Assembly: GCF_900100395.1 (NCBI RefSeq)
Contig: NZ_FNFB01000012.1
Span: 124,001-188,000 of the forward strand
Direction of reading: 5' to 3'
Source: Nonomuraea maritima
Lineage (GTDB): Bacteria; Actinomycetota; Actinomycetes; Streptosporangiales; Streptosporangiaceae
Length of the DNA: 64,000 bases
Numbering within the stretch: position 1 is the first letter of the stretch; every line of letters begins with the position of its first letter. The position numbers were made by a program, and so were the translations under genes. The notes under the pieces were generated by a model. The model was not told the origin of the DNA. It ran no database searches and saw nothing but the letters and a program-made list of their open reading frames with translations. This document shows positions 17,792 through 26,438 of this stretch, in pieces.

Positions 17792-20311
17792 ATGACTCAA
17801 CAGCGACTACGCCGCCCATCCATGCCCCAAAAGCCGACCCTCGACGGCTTGGAGCAGGTATGGGTACGTCGCTGGGAGGACGAAGGCGTCTACCGCTTCG
17901 ACCGCTCCAAGCCCCGTGAGCAGGTCTTCGCCATCGACACGCCCCCGCCCACGGTGTCCGGCGCACTGCACATGGGTCACGTCTTCTCCTACACCCACAC
18001 CGACATCATGGCCCGCTACCAGCGGATGATCGGCAAGTCGGTCTTCTACCCCATCGGCTGGGACGACAACGGCCTGCCCACGGAGCGGCGGGTGCAGAAC
18101 GTCTACGGCGTGCGCTGCGACCCGTCGCTGCCCTACGACCCCGAGTTCGTTCCACCGGACAAGCCCGGCAAACGCGAGGTGCCGATCTCGCGGCGCAACT
18201 TCGTGGAGCTGTGCCACAAGCTGACCGCCGTCGACGAGCAGGCGTTCGAGGAGATGTGGCGGCGGGTCGGCCTGTCCATCGACTGGAAGCTGCTCTACAC
18301 CACGATCAGCGACGAGTCGCGGGCCGTGTCGCAGCGCGCGTTCCTGCGCAACCTGCTGCGGGGCGAGGCCTACCTCGCCGAGGCGCCGACCCTGTGGGAC
18401 GTCACCTACCGCACCGCCGTGGCCCAGGCCGAGCTGGAGGACCGCGAGTGGCCCGGTGCGTTCCACCGGGTCTCCTTCTACGGCGAGAAGGGTCCGGTCT
18501 GGATCGAGACCACCAGGCCCGAGCTGATCCCCGCCTGCGTGGCGCTGGTCGCCCATCCCGACGACGAGCGCTACCAGGAGCTGATCGGCACGTCGGTGCT
18601 GACGCCGCTGTTCGGCGTCGAGGTGCCGGTGCTCGCCCACCGCCTGGCCGAGCCCGACAAGGGCACCGGCATCGCGATGATCTGCACGTTCGGTGACGTC
18701 ACCGACGTCACCTGGTGGCGCGAGCTGCAGCTGCCGACCCGGCCGGTCATCGGCTGGGACGGCCGCATGCTGCCGGAGCCGCCGGAGGGCGTGGAGGAGG
18801 AGCCGTACAAGGAGCTGGCCGGCAAGACCGTGCACAGCGCCCGCGAGCGCATCGTCGAGCTGCTGCGCGAGGCCGGCGACCTCGACGGTGAGCCGCGGCC
18901 GGTCTCGCGCGCGGTGAAGTTCTACGAGCGGGGCGACAAGCCGCTCGAGATCGTCACCACCCGCCAGTGGTACATCCGCAACGGCGGGCGCGACGAGGAG
19001 CTGCGGCAGCGGCTGCTGGAGCGCGGCGGTGAGCTCGGCTGGCACCCGCCGCACATGAAGGTGCGCTACGACAACTGGGTCGAGGGGCTGAACGGCGACT
19101 GGCTGATCTCCCGTCAGCGCTTCTTCGGCGTGCCGTTCCCGGTGTGGTACCCGGTCGACGACTCGGGGCAGCCCCGCCACGACGCGCCGATCCTGCCGAC
19201 CGAGGACATGCTGCCGGTCGACCCGTCCTCCGACGTGCCGCCCGGCTACACCGAGGAGCAGCGCGGCGTGCCCGGCGGGTTCGCCGCCGACCCCGACGTC
19301 ATGGACACCTGGGCCACCTCGTCGCTGACCCCGCAGATCGCCGGCCGCTGGGGCAGCGACGACGACCTGTTCCGGCGGGTGTTCCCGGCCGACCTGCGGC
19401 CGCAGAGCCACGAGATCATCCGCACCTGGCTGTTCTCGACCGTGGTCCGCTCCCATGCCGAGTTCGGCACGCTGCCGTGGAGCGACGTGGCGATCTCGGG
19501 CTGGGTCCTCGACCCCGACCGCAAGAAGATGTCGAAGTCGAAGGGCAACGTGGTCACCCCGCTCGCCCTGCTCGACCAGCACGGCTCCGACGCGGTGCGC
19601 TACTGGGCGGCGAGTGGGCGCTACGGCGTCGACACCGCCTTCGACGCGGGCCAGCTCAAGATCGGCCGGCGGCTGGCCATCAAGATCCTCAACGCGTCCA
19701 AGTTCGTGCTGAGCATGGCCGAGAGCGACGGCGAGGTCACCGAGCCGCTCGACCTCGCCATGCTGGCCGCGCTGTCCGACGTCGCGCGGGAGGCCGGCGA
19801 GGCGCTCGCGGGCTACGACCACACCCGGGCGCTGGAGGCCGTCGAACGCTTCTTCTGGGCGTTCTGCGACGACTACCTCGAGCTGGTCAAGGCTCGCGCG
19901 TACGAGACCGGCCCGGCCGCGGCGTCGGCGCACGCGGCGCTGCGGCAGGCGCTCGACGTGTTGCTGCGGCTGTTCGCGCCGTTCCTGCCGTTCGTGACCG
20001 AAGAGGTGTGGTCGTGGTGGCAGGAGGGTTCCGTGCACCGCGCGTCCTGGCCCGAGCTCGAGCGGGGCGCGGGCGACCCGGCGGTGCTGACCGTCGCCTC
20101 CGACGTGCTCCGGCAGGTGCGCAAGGCCAAGTCGGAGGCCAAGCTGTCGATGCGCGCCGAGGTCTCCCGGCTCACGGTCTGGGCGTCCGACGCCGAGCTC
20201 GTCCGGCTGGCGCAGGACGACCTGTGCGCGGCGGGCAACGTCGAGGAGTTCGTGCTCGACCGCGGGGAAGAGCTGGGTGAGGAGCTGAAGGTCGAGGTCG
20301 CCCTCGGCTGA
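17792..20311 (+). CDS. valS: Valyl-tRNA synthetase (archaeal-type/type 2)
   Basis: 839 aa. A class I synthetase with HMGH (residues 60-63) and KMSKS (579-583). The CP1 editing domain is marked by WIETTRPELIPACVALVAHPDD, and the C-terminal anticodon-binding region by FWAFCDDYLELVK. The tRNA-arm coiled coil found in the E. coli type is absent, and the sequence reads like the type 2 ValS shared with archaea. The AAGGAGG sequence is only one base before the ATG at 17792, and a TACCAT -10 hexamer sits 9-14 nt upstream of it, so a leaderless transcript is possible. ATG 17822 is an alternative start. Confidence 0.94.
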   Translation: MTQQRLRRPSMPQKPTLDGLEQVWVRRWEDEGVYRFDRSKPREQVFAIDTPPPTVSGALHMGHVFSYTHTDIMARYQRMIGKSVFYPIGWDDNGLPTERRVQNVYGVRCDPSLPYDPEFVPPDKPGKREVPISRRNFVELCHKLTAVDEQAFEEMWRRVGLSIDWKLLYTTISDESRAVSQRAFLRNLLRGEAYLAEAPTLWDVTYRTAVAQAELEDREWPGAFHRVSFYGEKGPVWIETTRPELIPACVALVAHPDDERYQELIGTSVLTPLFGVEVPVLAHRLAEPDKGTGIAMICTFGDVTDVTWWRELQLPTRPVIGWDGRMLPEPPEGVEEEPYKELAGKTVHSARERIVELLREAGDLDGEPRPVSRAVKFYERGDKPLEIVTTRQWYIRNGGRDEELRQRLLERGGELGWHPPHMKVRYDNWVEGLNGDWLISRQRFFGVPFPVWYPVDDSGQPRHDAPILPTEDMLPVDPSSDVPPGYTEEQRGVPGGFAADPDVMDTWATSSLTPQIAGRWGSDDDLFRRVFPADLRPQSHEIIRTWLFSTVVRSHAEFGTLPWSDVAISGWVLDPDRKKMSKSKGNVVTPLALLDQHGSDAVRYWAASGRYGVDTAFDAGQLKIGRRLAIKILNASKFVLSMAESDGEVTEPLDLAMLAALSDVAREAGEALAGYDHTRALEAVERFFWAFCDDYLELVKARAYETGPAAASAHAALRQALDVLLRLFAPFLPFVTEEVWSWWQEGSVHRASWPELERGAGDPAVLTVASDVLRQVRKAKSEAKLSMRAEVSRLTVWASDAELVRLAQDDLCAAGNVEEFVLDRGEELGEELKVEVALG

Positions 20312-20316
20312 TCGGT

Positions 20317-20344
20317 CGCCGGGCGCCCGCGCGGGCGCCCGGCG
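20317..20344. terminator. Perfect-palindrome terminator between valS and the ArsR gene
   Basis: The two 14-nt arms CGCCGGGCGCCCGC and GCGGGCGCCCGGCG are exact complements, giving a very stable hairpin between two converging stop codons. There is no T tract, as is common in actinobacteria. Confidence 0.75.
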
Positions 20345-20346
20345 GC

Positions 20347-20856
20347 TCACGCGTCGCGGGTGACGTCGGGGTGCAGGGCGACGAACAGGGAGTAGGCGTC
20401 GCCGTCGTCCTGGTGGGAGCGGAAGTCGTCGAGCACCTCACGCAGCCGCCGCAGCAGCTCGGCGTGGGTCTCGGGAGTGAGCCTGATCCCCAGCCTGACG
20501 AACCGGCTCTGCTCGAGGTCGGCGAGCCGGACCTCTTGCTGGAACGCCTCCAGCATGGCCGCACCGCCGCCCGGCACGCCGCTCTCGCGGACGTTGACCT
20601 CCCACGACTTCCCGGTCGCCCGGTAGGGGATCTCGGTCGAGCCGCGCGGCCCTGGACGGCTCGGCTCGGCGGCCAGGAACCCGGTCTCGACCAGCTTGCG
20701 CACGTGGTGCAGCGTGGTGGCAGGGTTGGCGTCGAGGCGGCCGGCGATCTCTTTGTTGGTGAGCGCCTGGTCGAGGCAGAGCCGCAGGATGCGCAGGCGT
20801 ACGGACGAAGCGAGCGCGCGGGCCTCGGCCTCGGTCGCGGGGCGGCGGCGTTCCAT
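20347..20856 (-). CDS. ArsR-like winged-helix regulator
   Basis: 169 aa from ATG 20856. The N-terminal winged helix has the ArsR/GntR-like recognition region LTNKEIAGRLDANPATTLHHVRKLVE and a wing that ends in FLAAE. The C-terminal ~90 residues are helical and carry no obvious metal-binding cysteines, so a metal sensor is unlikely. An upstream in-frame start at 20904 would leave only 9 nt to the divergent MFS gene and is less likely. It probably controls that neighbouring exporter (inference from divergent arrangement). Confidence 0.85.
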   Translation of the reverse strand: MERRRPATEAEARALASSVRLRILRLCLDQALTNKEIAGRLDANPATTLHHVRKLVETGFLAAEPSRPGPRGSTEIPYRATGKSWEVNVRESGVPGGGAAMLEAFQQEVRLADLEQSRFVRLGIRLTPETHAELLRRLREVLDDFRSHQDDGDAYSLFVALHPDVTRDA

Positions 20857-20913
20857 GAAGGGCCACCCTATCTCCGGTTGAATGTTCCCAATCGGTGCTG
20901 GCATGGTGTGGGC

Positions 20914-22146
20914 GTGAACGTCTTACGTGACCACGACTTCCGGCGGCTCTTCCTCGCCGACACCGCCAGCCAGGTCGGCACCCAGGTGCTCGTCCTCGCC
21001 CTGCCCCTGGTCGCGGTGTCGGCCCTGCACGCCTCCGAGTTCGAGGTGGGCCTGCTCGCCGCCTGCCAGACGCTCGCGTTCGTGCTGATCGGCCTGCCCG
21101 CAGGAGCCGTCGTCGACCGGATGCGCAAGCGCGTCGTCATGGTCGTCGCCGACTGGGGGCGGGCCGCCGCGCTCGTGTCCGTGCCGGTCGCCTGGTGGCT
21201 GGACGTGCTGACGATCCCCCAGCTGTACGTCGTGGCACTGGCGCTCGGCGTCTTCACCGTGTTCTTCGACGTGGCGTACCAGAGCTACCTGCCGCACCTG
21301 GTCGGGCGGGACAAGCTCGTCGCGGGCAACTCCGCGCTGGAGGTCGTGCGTACGGTGGCCCAGCTCGGCGGGCCCGGCGCCGGCGGCTACCTGATCCAGT
21401 TCCTCACAGCGCCGTTCGCGCTGATCGCCACCGTGGTCGGCTTCGCCTGGTCGGCGCTGTGCCTCGGGACGATCAAGAAGCACGAGGTCCGCCAGGAGCC
21501 GCGCCGCGGCAACCTGGGCAAGGAGATCGCCGAAGGCGTCAGGTTCGTCTTCGGGCACACGCTGCTGCGCCGCATCGCGGCCTGCACCGCCACGGGCAAC
21601 ATGTTCGGCGCGATGGCCCACCCGATGATCCTGCTGCTGCTGGCCCGCGAACTCGAACTCGCCGCGGGCACCATCGGCCTGCTCATGGCCGCCGGCGGCA
21701 TCGGCGGGCTGGCCGGCGCGCTGGTCAACGCCAGGGTCGCCAGGTGGCTCGGGCAGGGGCCCACGATGTGGCTGTTCGCGCTGATGCCCGCCCCTCTGTC
21801 GTTCGCGCTGCCCTGGATGGAGGCCGACTGGCGGCTGTCGCTGTACGTCCTGGGCGAGTTCGTCATGGGGGCGAGCATCGTCATCTACAACGTCACCCAG
21901 CTCAGCTTCCGCCAGGCCATCACGCCCGAGCCGCTGCTCGGGCGGATGAACGCCACGATGCGCTTCGTCGTCTGGGGCACCCTGCCGCTCGGCGGGGTGA
22001 TCGGTGGCGTGCTGGGCGAGGTGATCGGCATCAGGAACACCCTGCTGGTCACCGCGTTCGGCGGCTGCCTGGGCTTCCTGTGGCTGGTCACCTCACCCAT
22101 GCGGACGATGCGCGAGCTGCCGGTACCCCAGACCGCCGATCAGTAG
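20914..22146 (+). CDS. MFS transporter (EntS/MFS_3-like exporter)
   Basis: 410 aa from GTG 20914. It opens FRRLFLADTASQVGTQV, typical of the MFS_3 group. The loop motif between helices 2 and 3 (GAVVDRMRKR) and VDKLVAGNSALE-like central loop (GRDKLVAGNSALE) support this. Twelve membrane helices can be traced. The group includes siderophore and macrolide exporters. The substrate is unknown. The divergent ArsR-like gene is the likely regulator. Its stop overlaps the stop of the convergent DUF6351 gene by seven bases. Confidence 0.88.
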   Translation: MNVLRDHDFRRLFLADTASQVGTQVLVLALPLVAVSALHASEFEVGLLAACQTLAFVLIGLPAGAVVDRMRKRVVMVVADWGRAAALVSVPVAWWLDVLTIPQLYVVALALGVFTVFFDVAYQSYLPHLVGRDKLVAGNSALEVVRTVAQLGGPGAGGYLIQFLTAPFALIATVVGFAWSALCLGTIKKHEVRQEPRRGNLGKEIAEGVRFVFGHTLLRRIAACTATGNMFGAMAHPMILLLLARELELAAGTIGLLMAAGGIGGLAGALVNARVARWLGQGPTMWLFALMPAPLSFALPWMEADWRLSLYVLGEFVMGASIVIYNVTQLSFRQAITPEPLLGRMNATMRFVVWGTLPLGGVIGGVLGEVIGIRNTLLVTAFGGCLGFLWLVTSPMRTMRELPVPQTADQ

Positions 22147-24296
22147 TCGCAGACCCCGGTGGGGAAGATCTGCTTCAGCCGGGCGCGCTCGGCGGACGTG
22201 GGCTTCCAGGCGCCGTACAGGCCCTTGGTGATGGCCCGCTCGACCGGCTGCAGCTTGCACGCGTAGACGCCGCCCTCGATCGGGCCGCCCGCGACGATGC
22301 GGGAGGTCGAGTAGAGCGGGAAGTAACGCGTGCACGCGCCGGGGGCGCGGTCGTTGAGGACGCCGTCCCAGACGCGCGGGCCTGACGCGATGGGCGTGCC
22401 GTCGGTGGCGAAGCAGCGGTCGACCGCCTCGGGCGGCTTGTTGCCCGCCACGCCGCGCTCCGGGTGCTTCCTCAGGTTCGCCATCCAGGCGTCGATCACC
22501 TGCAGCGCCTGCGGCGTCTGGTCGAACTCCTCGCCGTTCGGGCGGGCGTCGGTGAACCAGATGACCTGGTTGCCGGCGTCGCCGTCATGGTCGAGCATCC
22601 GCTTGCGCGACGCGAACGACTGGTGGGCGTTGTGCATGTCGAGCTGCTCTTCCAGGTAGTGGCGCCAGTCGATGATCGGGATGTCGATGTCGCCGCGGAA
22701 CACCAGGCCGCTGCGCTCCACGTTCCTGATCGCGATCGGGTCGGGCGCGCGCCTCGGTGCCGGGTCGCCCAGGTTCATGTTGCGGGTGCTCCACGGGTCG
22801 AGGTCCGCCGGGCACGCCGTCTGCACGAACGGGCAGCCCTCCTGGACCATCTCGGAGGCGTCCTTCCAGGAGCCGACCTTGGCGTTGACGTCGAGGAACT
22901 CCGCCGGGGTGAGCACGCCGTCCCGCAGCGCCTTCAGGCCGTACTGGACGCCCACGTTGCCCCATGTCGAGCGGGCGTAGCCGGCCTTGTCCTCGCCGTA
23001 GACGTTGCGCGCGTCGTCCCAGTGCGTCCACTCCACCGTGTCCTTGACGCCCGGCGGGTCCATGAGCGCCCACTCGGGGTCGTTGTTCGAGGTCCACAGC
23101 GGGTTCATGGTGAGCGGGGTCAGGCCGCGCCACCCGTTCACGCACTCGTCCGAGCCAGGCGTGCCGGTGTAGGGGTTGGGGACGGTCTCGCTCGCGTTCA
23201 TGCCGATGAGGGCCGTACGGTCCTCCCAGCGCGCCCAGCGGGGATTTCCGTCCATGTACCGTTCGAGCAGCTCACAGTCGCCCACGTGAATGGTCTGGGT
23301 GACCATGTCCGGGTACGAGTACTGCGGGATGGCGGCGTCGATCACCCTGTCGCCGTAGTTCTGGCCGTAGACGTACTGCTGGATGGCTCCGCCAGAGCCG
23401 CCCACGCCCACCGTGTACAGCGGCACGCCGTACTGCTCGATGAAGCGTTCCTTCAGCATGAGCGCCGTCTCGCCGCCCAGGATCAGGTTGTAGTGGGTGG
23501 AGGTGCGGGTGCCCGAGGAGTGCAGGATCGCGTAGCCCTTGCCCAGCCCGTACGGGTCCAGCGCGCCGCCTCCGAGGGTGCCCTGGTTGTGGCCGATCGC
23601 CACACCGCCGTCGAACCGGTAGATCGCCCGGCCGTTCCAGCCGTCCTCGATCATGGCGATCGAGTAGAGGAAGCGGTTGATGACGCCGCGCTCGCGGCGT
23701 ACCACGAAGTCGACGGTACGGCCGTTCAGCAGCGTGGTCGTCGACATGTCGGCCGGACGGTCGGCCGGCATGGGCTTGAACGTGCCGTCCGTGGAGCGGT
23801 AGAGGCGGTCGGTCACCGTGGGGGCGAAGCAGTCGCGGCTCCAGCCGCCCTCGACCCGCATGCCCTGGCCGTCCTGGTTGTCGGCGACGGGCGGGCCGAG
23901 GCCGCTGCGCTCGGTCTTGCACACGAACGGCTGCTGGTGCGGACCCGAGAAGATCGGCCCCTCGGTGGGGTGGTTGCGCACCTTCAGGTTCTGCCGGGAC
24001 GGGCCCGCGACGGCGGTGATCGTGTTGTTCCCGACGGTGAGGCCGGTGACCAGGCCCTGCAGGGCGTCACCGGACTTCGTGAACGCGGAGGTGACGTCCT
24101 CGCCGTTGCGCAGGACCTTGATCTTCTGGTTCTTGTGGCCGCGGGTCTGCCGGACCCTGACCAGGGCGTCGCCGCCGCTGACCTGGTCGGGACGGCTGGA
24201 GAGCACCTCCACGGTCAGGGGGGCGCCGGAGGCGTGGGCAGGGGAGGGGGCGATGGTGAGGGATGTCAGCATGATGAGGACTGCCAGGGCCTTCAT
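22140..24296 (-). CDS. Secreted DUF6351-type protein, predicted serine hydrolase
   Basis: 718 aa with a clear signal peptide (KALAVLIMLTSLTIAPSPAHA). An N-terminal beta-rich domain of about 100 residues (PDQVSGGDALVRV) precedes a large domain in which VGGSGGAIQQY (Ser301) looks like an alpha/beta-hydrolase nucleophile elbow. Six or more cysteines suggest disulphides in an exported enzyme. I recall this architecture as DUF6351, of unknown substrate. Family assignment is moderate and the hydrolase role is inference from the elbow. Monocistronic, with its own upstream region of nearly 480 nt. Confidence 0.7.
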   Translation of the reverse strand: MKALAVLIMLTSLTIAPSPAHASGAPLTVEVLSSRPDQVSGGDALVRVRQTRGHKNQKIKVLRNGEDVTSAFTKSGDALQGLVTGLTVGNNTITAVAGPSRQNLKVRNHPTEGPIFSGPHQQPFVCKTERSGLGPPVADNQDGQGMRVEGGWSRDCFAPTVTDRLYRSTDGTFKPMPADRPADMSTTTLLNGRTVDFVVRRERGVINRFLYSIAMIEDGWNGRAIYRFDGGVAIGHNQGTLGGGALDPYGLGKGYAILHSSGTRTSTHYNLILGGETALMLKERFIEQYGVPLYTVGVGGSGGAIQQYVYGQNYGDRVIDAAIPQYSYPDMVTQTIHVGDCELLERYMDGNPRWARWEDRTALIGMNASETVPNPYTGTPGSDECVNGWRGLTPLTMNPLWTSNNDPEWALMDPPGVKDTVEWTHWDDARNVYGEDKAGYARSTWGNVGVQYGLKALRDGVLTPAEFLDVNAKVGSWKDASEMVQEGCPFVQTACPADLDPWSTRNMNLGDPAPRRAPDPIAIRNVERSGLVFRGDIDIPIIDWRHYLEEQLDMHNAHQSFASRKRMLDHDGDAGNQVIWFTDARPNGEEFDQTPQALQVIDAWMANLRKHPERGVAGNKPPEAVDRCFATDGTPIASGPRVWDGVLNDRAPGACTRYFPLYSTSRIVAGGPIEGGVYACKLQPVERAITKGLYGAWKPTSAERARLKQIFPTGVCDY

Positions 24297-24773
24297 GACC
24301 TTGACGGTGACACGCGTTAACGATGTTGCACAGACCCGATCTTTCTGGGGTGAGGGGTCGGTAAGTGGTGCATATGTCTCTGCTTCGGTGTGCCGTGGGA
24401 CGGCTCATGCGCAGAATAGGGTCGCCCGGTGTCCGACGGCGCTTCGCTTCGCGCACGGATGGCAGCCCTCGACCGGGCGCGGTCGCACGGAGGCCGCAGT
24501 GTGGTCGGCGGATGCTGTCCTCAAGGTCTGAGGGCGTGGTCGGCGGGGGCTGTCCTCAAGGGTCTCAAGGCGGATTCGGCGGGGGCAGACCTCAATGCCT
24601 CAGGACGTGTTCGGCGAGGGCAGACCTCAATCCCTCAGGACGGGGGACGTCCGGGGTGAAATGCCCGGATGCTGGGGCTCTTGGCTCAAGGCGGCGGTTC
24701 CAGATTGACGCTCTGAGCTGACCGGCTCGATATCCGCGCGCATCCTGGGCGCGGACATGCCAGTCTTGAACAC
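24297..24773. other. Intergenic region carrying a tandem array
   Basis: 477 nt between two divergent genes (DUF6351 and AI-2E transporter). It must hold both promoters. A palindromic-looking GTTAACGATGTTGCAC patch sits just before the DUF6351 start. The middle holds a four-copy 35-36 nt tandem repeat (entered separately). A GTG-initiated 76-codon frame at 24429-24659 is repeat-derived and not convincing as a gene. Confidence 0.5.
24499..24640. repeat. Imperfect tandem array, 4 units of 35-36 nt
   Basis: Units start at 24499, 24535, 24571 and 24606. Each contains a core TCGGCG followed by a G-rich run, then a CTGTCCTCAAG or CAGACCTCAAT block and a CTCAGG or CTCAAGG end. Units 1-2 and units 3-4 are most alike within each pair. 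There is no spacer diversity of the CRISPR kind and no Cas gene nearby. Confidence 0.75.
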
Positions 24774-26222
24774 GTGCTGTCCGACCGCCCCACCAAGCTC
24801 GTCCCGCCCGTGCTGGCCAAGATGGCCGCGTGGTGCGGGTGCCTGATCCTGCTCGGCGTGGTCGTCAACTACTCCGCCCAGGTCATCGCCCGGCTCTCGT
24901 TCGTGGCGCTGCCCGTGGCGATCGCGCTGCTGCTCACCGCCCTGCTGTACCCGTTGACCAGAAGCCTGCGCAACGCGGGCATGCGGCCCATCTACGCGAC
25001 CTGGCTCACCATGTTGGTGGCACTCGCCGTGCTCGTCGGCACGGGGTGGCTGGTTGGCGCGCGGGCCAGCGAAGAGTTCCCCAACCTGGTCAACCAGGTG
25101 CAGGCGACGGCGAGGTCCGTCCAGGAGTGGCTGATCACCGGGCCGCTGCACCTCCAGCAGGCGCAGATCACCGGCTACGTCGACGAGGTCATCGCCCTGG
25201 TCAACGCCCAGCGTACGGCGATCACCGGCACCGTGCTGTCGGCCGGAGCGGTGGCCGTCGAGGTGCTCGCGTCCATCGTGCTGCTGCTTTTCGTCACCTT
25301 CTTCCTGCTCAAGGACGGCGAGCGCATCTGGTCGTGGTTCCTGAGGGCGTTCGGCAGGGTGGCCCCGCGGGTCGACCGTGCGGGGCGGGCCGCCTGGAGC
25401 ACGCTCTCCCACTACGTCCAGGGCACCGTCGCGGTGGCCGCCGTGCACGGCCTGATCATGGGCATCGTGCTGGCCGGGATGGGGGTCCCGCTGTGGGCGC
25501 CGCTGGCCGTGCTCATCTTCCTGGCCAGCTTCATCCCCATCGTCGGCATCTTCTTCGCCGGCACGGTCGCGACCCTCGTCACACTGGGCGCCAAGGGCCT
25601 CGTCTACGCGCTGATCTTCCTCGGCATCCTCATCGTCGAGCAGCAGTTGGAGAACCACGTGCTCCAGCCGCTGATCGTGGGGCGCGCGCTCCACTTCCAC
25701 CCGCTGGCGATCATCCTCGTGCTGGCCGTCGGCGGCATCCTCGCCGGCATCGCGGGCGCGGCGGTCGCCGTCCCGGTGGCGGCGGTGCTCTACCGGGCGC
25801 TCCCTGAGCTGCGTCACAAACCTCCGGAACTGCCACCGGGTCACGACGAACCTCCCGGCGCGGGCACCAACCACCCCAGCACCCCCTCCGGCGACGCCGG
25901 CCACCGCGACACCGCCCCCGACACTCCCACGGGCCCGTCCACGCCCGGCGGCGGCGAACGTCCGTCCGCGTCCGGCAGTGCGGACCGCGCGGACGCGTCC
26001 GGTAGTGGGGGACGCGCGGACGCGTCCGGTAGTGGGGGACGCGCGGACGCGTCCGGTGTTGAGAAGCATGCGGACGCGTTCGGCGCAGAGGCCGCACGCT
26101 CGACCGATCACGACCCGCACGGCGGACCCTTCACCCAGGCCGGGGAACCGGGAGCGGAGGGTCTGCCGCGATCGGCGCCGAGCGCGGCAGTGCCGTCCCC
26201 GCGCGACGAACCACCTGCCTGA
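24774..26222 (+). CDS. AI-2E family transporter with long disordered C-terminal tail
   Basis: 482 aa. Residues 1-345 are the AI-2E (PerM/TqsA-like) membrane domain of about eight helices, with the conserved FVTFFLLKDGERIW and FIPIVGIFFAGTVATLVTL segments and VEQQLENHVLQPLIVGR near the end of the core. Members export signalling molecules or act as Na+/H+ antiporters. The last ~135 residues are a low-complexity Pro/Gly/Ser/Asp tail with near-identical RADASGSGG repeats and are probably cytoplasmic. The start is GTG at 24774 with no evident RBS. Confidence 0.88.
   Translation: MLSDRPTKLVPPVLAKMAAWCGCLILLGVVVNYSAQVIARLSFVALPVAIALLLTALLYPLTRSLRNAGMRPIYATWLTMLVALAVLVGTGWLVGARASEEFPNLVNQVQATARSVQEWLITGPLHLQQAQITGYVDEVIALVNAQRTAITGTVLSAGAVAVEVLASIVLLLFVTFFLLKDGERIWSWFLRAFGRVAPRVDRAGRAAWSTLSHYVQGTVAVAAVHGLIMGIVLAGMGVPLWAPLAVLIFLASFIPIVGIFFAGTVATLVTLGAKGLVYALIFLGILIVEQQLENHVLQPLIVGRALHFHPLAIILVLAVGGILAGIAGAAVAVPVAAVLYRALPELRHKPPELPPGHDEPPGAGTNHPSTPSGDAGHRDTAPDTPTGPSTPGGGERPSASGSADRADASGSGGRADASGSGGRADASGVEKHADAFGAEAARSTDHDPHGGPFTQAGEPGAEGLPRSAPSAAVPSPRDEPPA
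25985..26060 (+). repeat. 27-nt in-frame tandem repeat in the AI-2E gene tail
   Basis: A unit encoding RADASGSGG is present in near-identical copies at 25985-26060, with a degenerate fourth copy after it (HADAFG). The period of 27 nt is a multiple of three, so copy changes would not break the frame. Confidence 0.75.
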
Positions 26223-26286
26223 CCCGACGCGGCCGCGCCATCACGCGCGCGGCGGCGCGTCCGGCTCTGCGGCGCTGGGCGATGAC

Positions 26287-26432
26287 GAAACCTTGTCGCT
26301 CCGAGTGGGGGCGTCAAGGGGAAACCTCGTCGCTTCGGGTGGGGGTGTCAGGGGGGAAACCTCGTCGCTTCGGGTGGGAGCGTCAGAGGGGAAACCTTGT
26401 CGCTTCGGGTGGGGCGGCAGCGAGTAACCTCG
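26287..26432. repeat. Tandem array, 4 units of 34-35 nt plus a partial fifth
   Basis: Units begin with GAAACCT at 26287, 26321, 26356 and 26391, and run GAAACCTCGTCGCTTCGGGT, then a G-rich stretch, then a short GTCAGGGG end. A truncated fifth unit (AACCTCGTC) begins at 26426 and ends just before the start codon of the thioesterase gene. The period matches the array on the other side of the AI-2E gene, but the unit sequence differs. Confidence 0.8.
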
Positions 26433-26438
26433 TCACCC

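Noticed and set aside
24429..24659. A 76-codon GTG ORF between DUF6351 and the AI-2E gene
   Set aside because: Most of it translates the tandem repeat, it lacks an RBS, and the protein resembles no family I know.
26287..26432. Possible CRISPR array
   Set aside because: Repeats are contiguous with no unique spacers, and no Cas gene is near.
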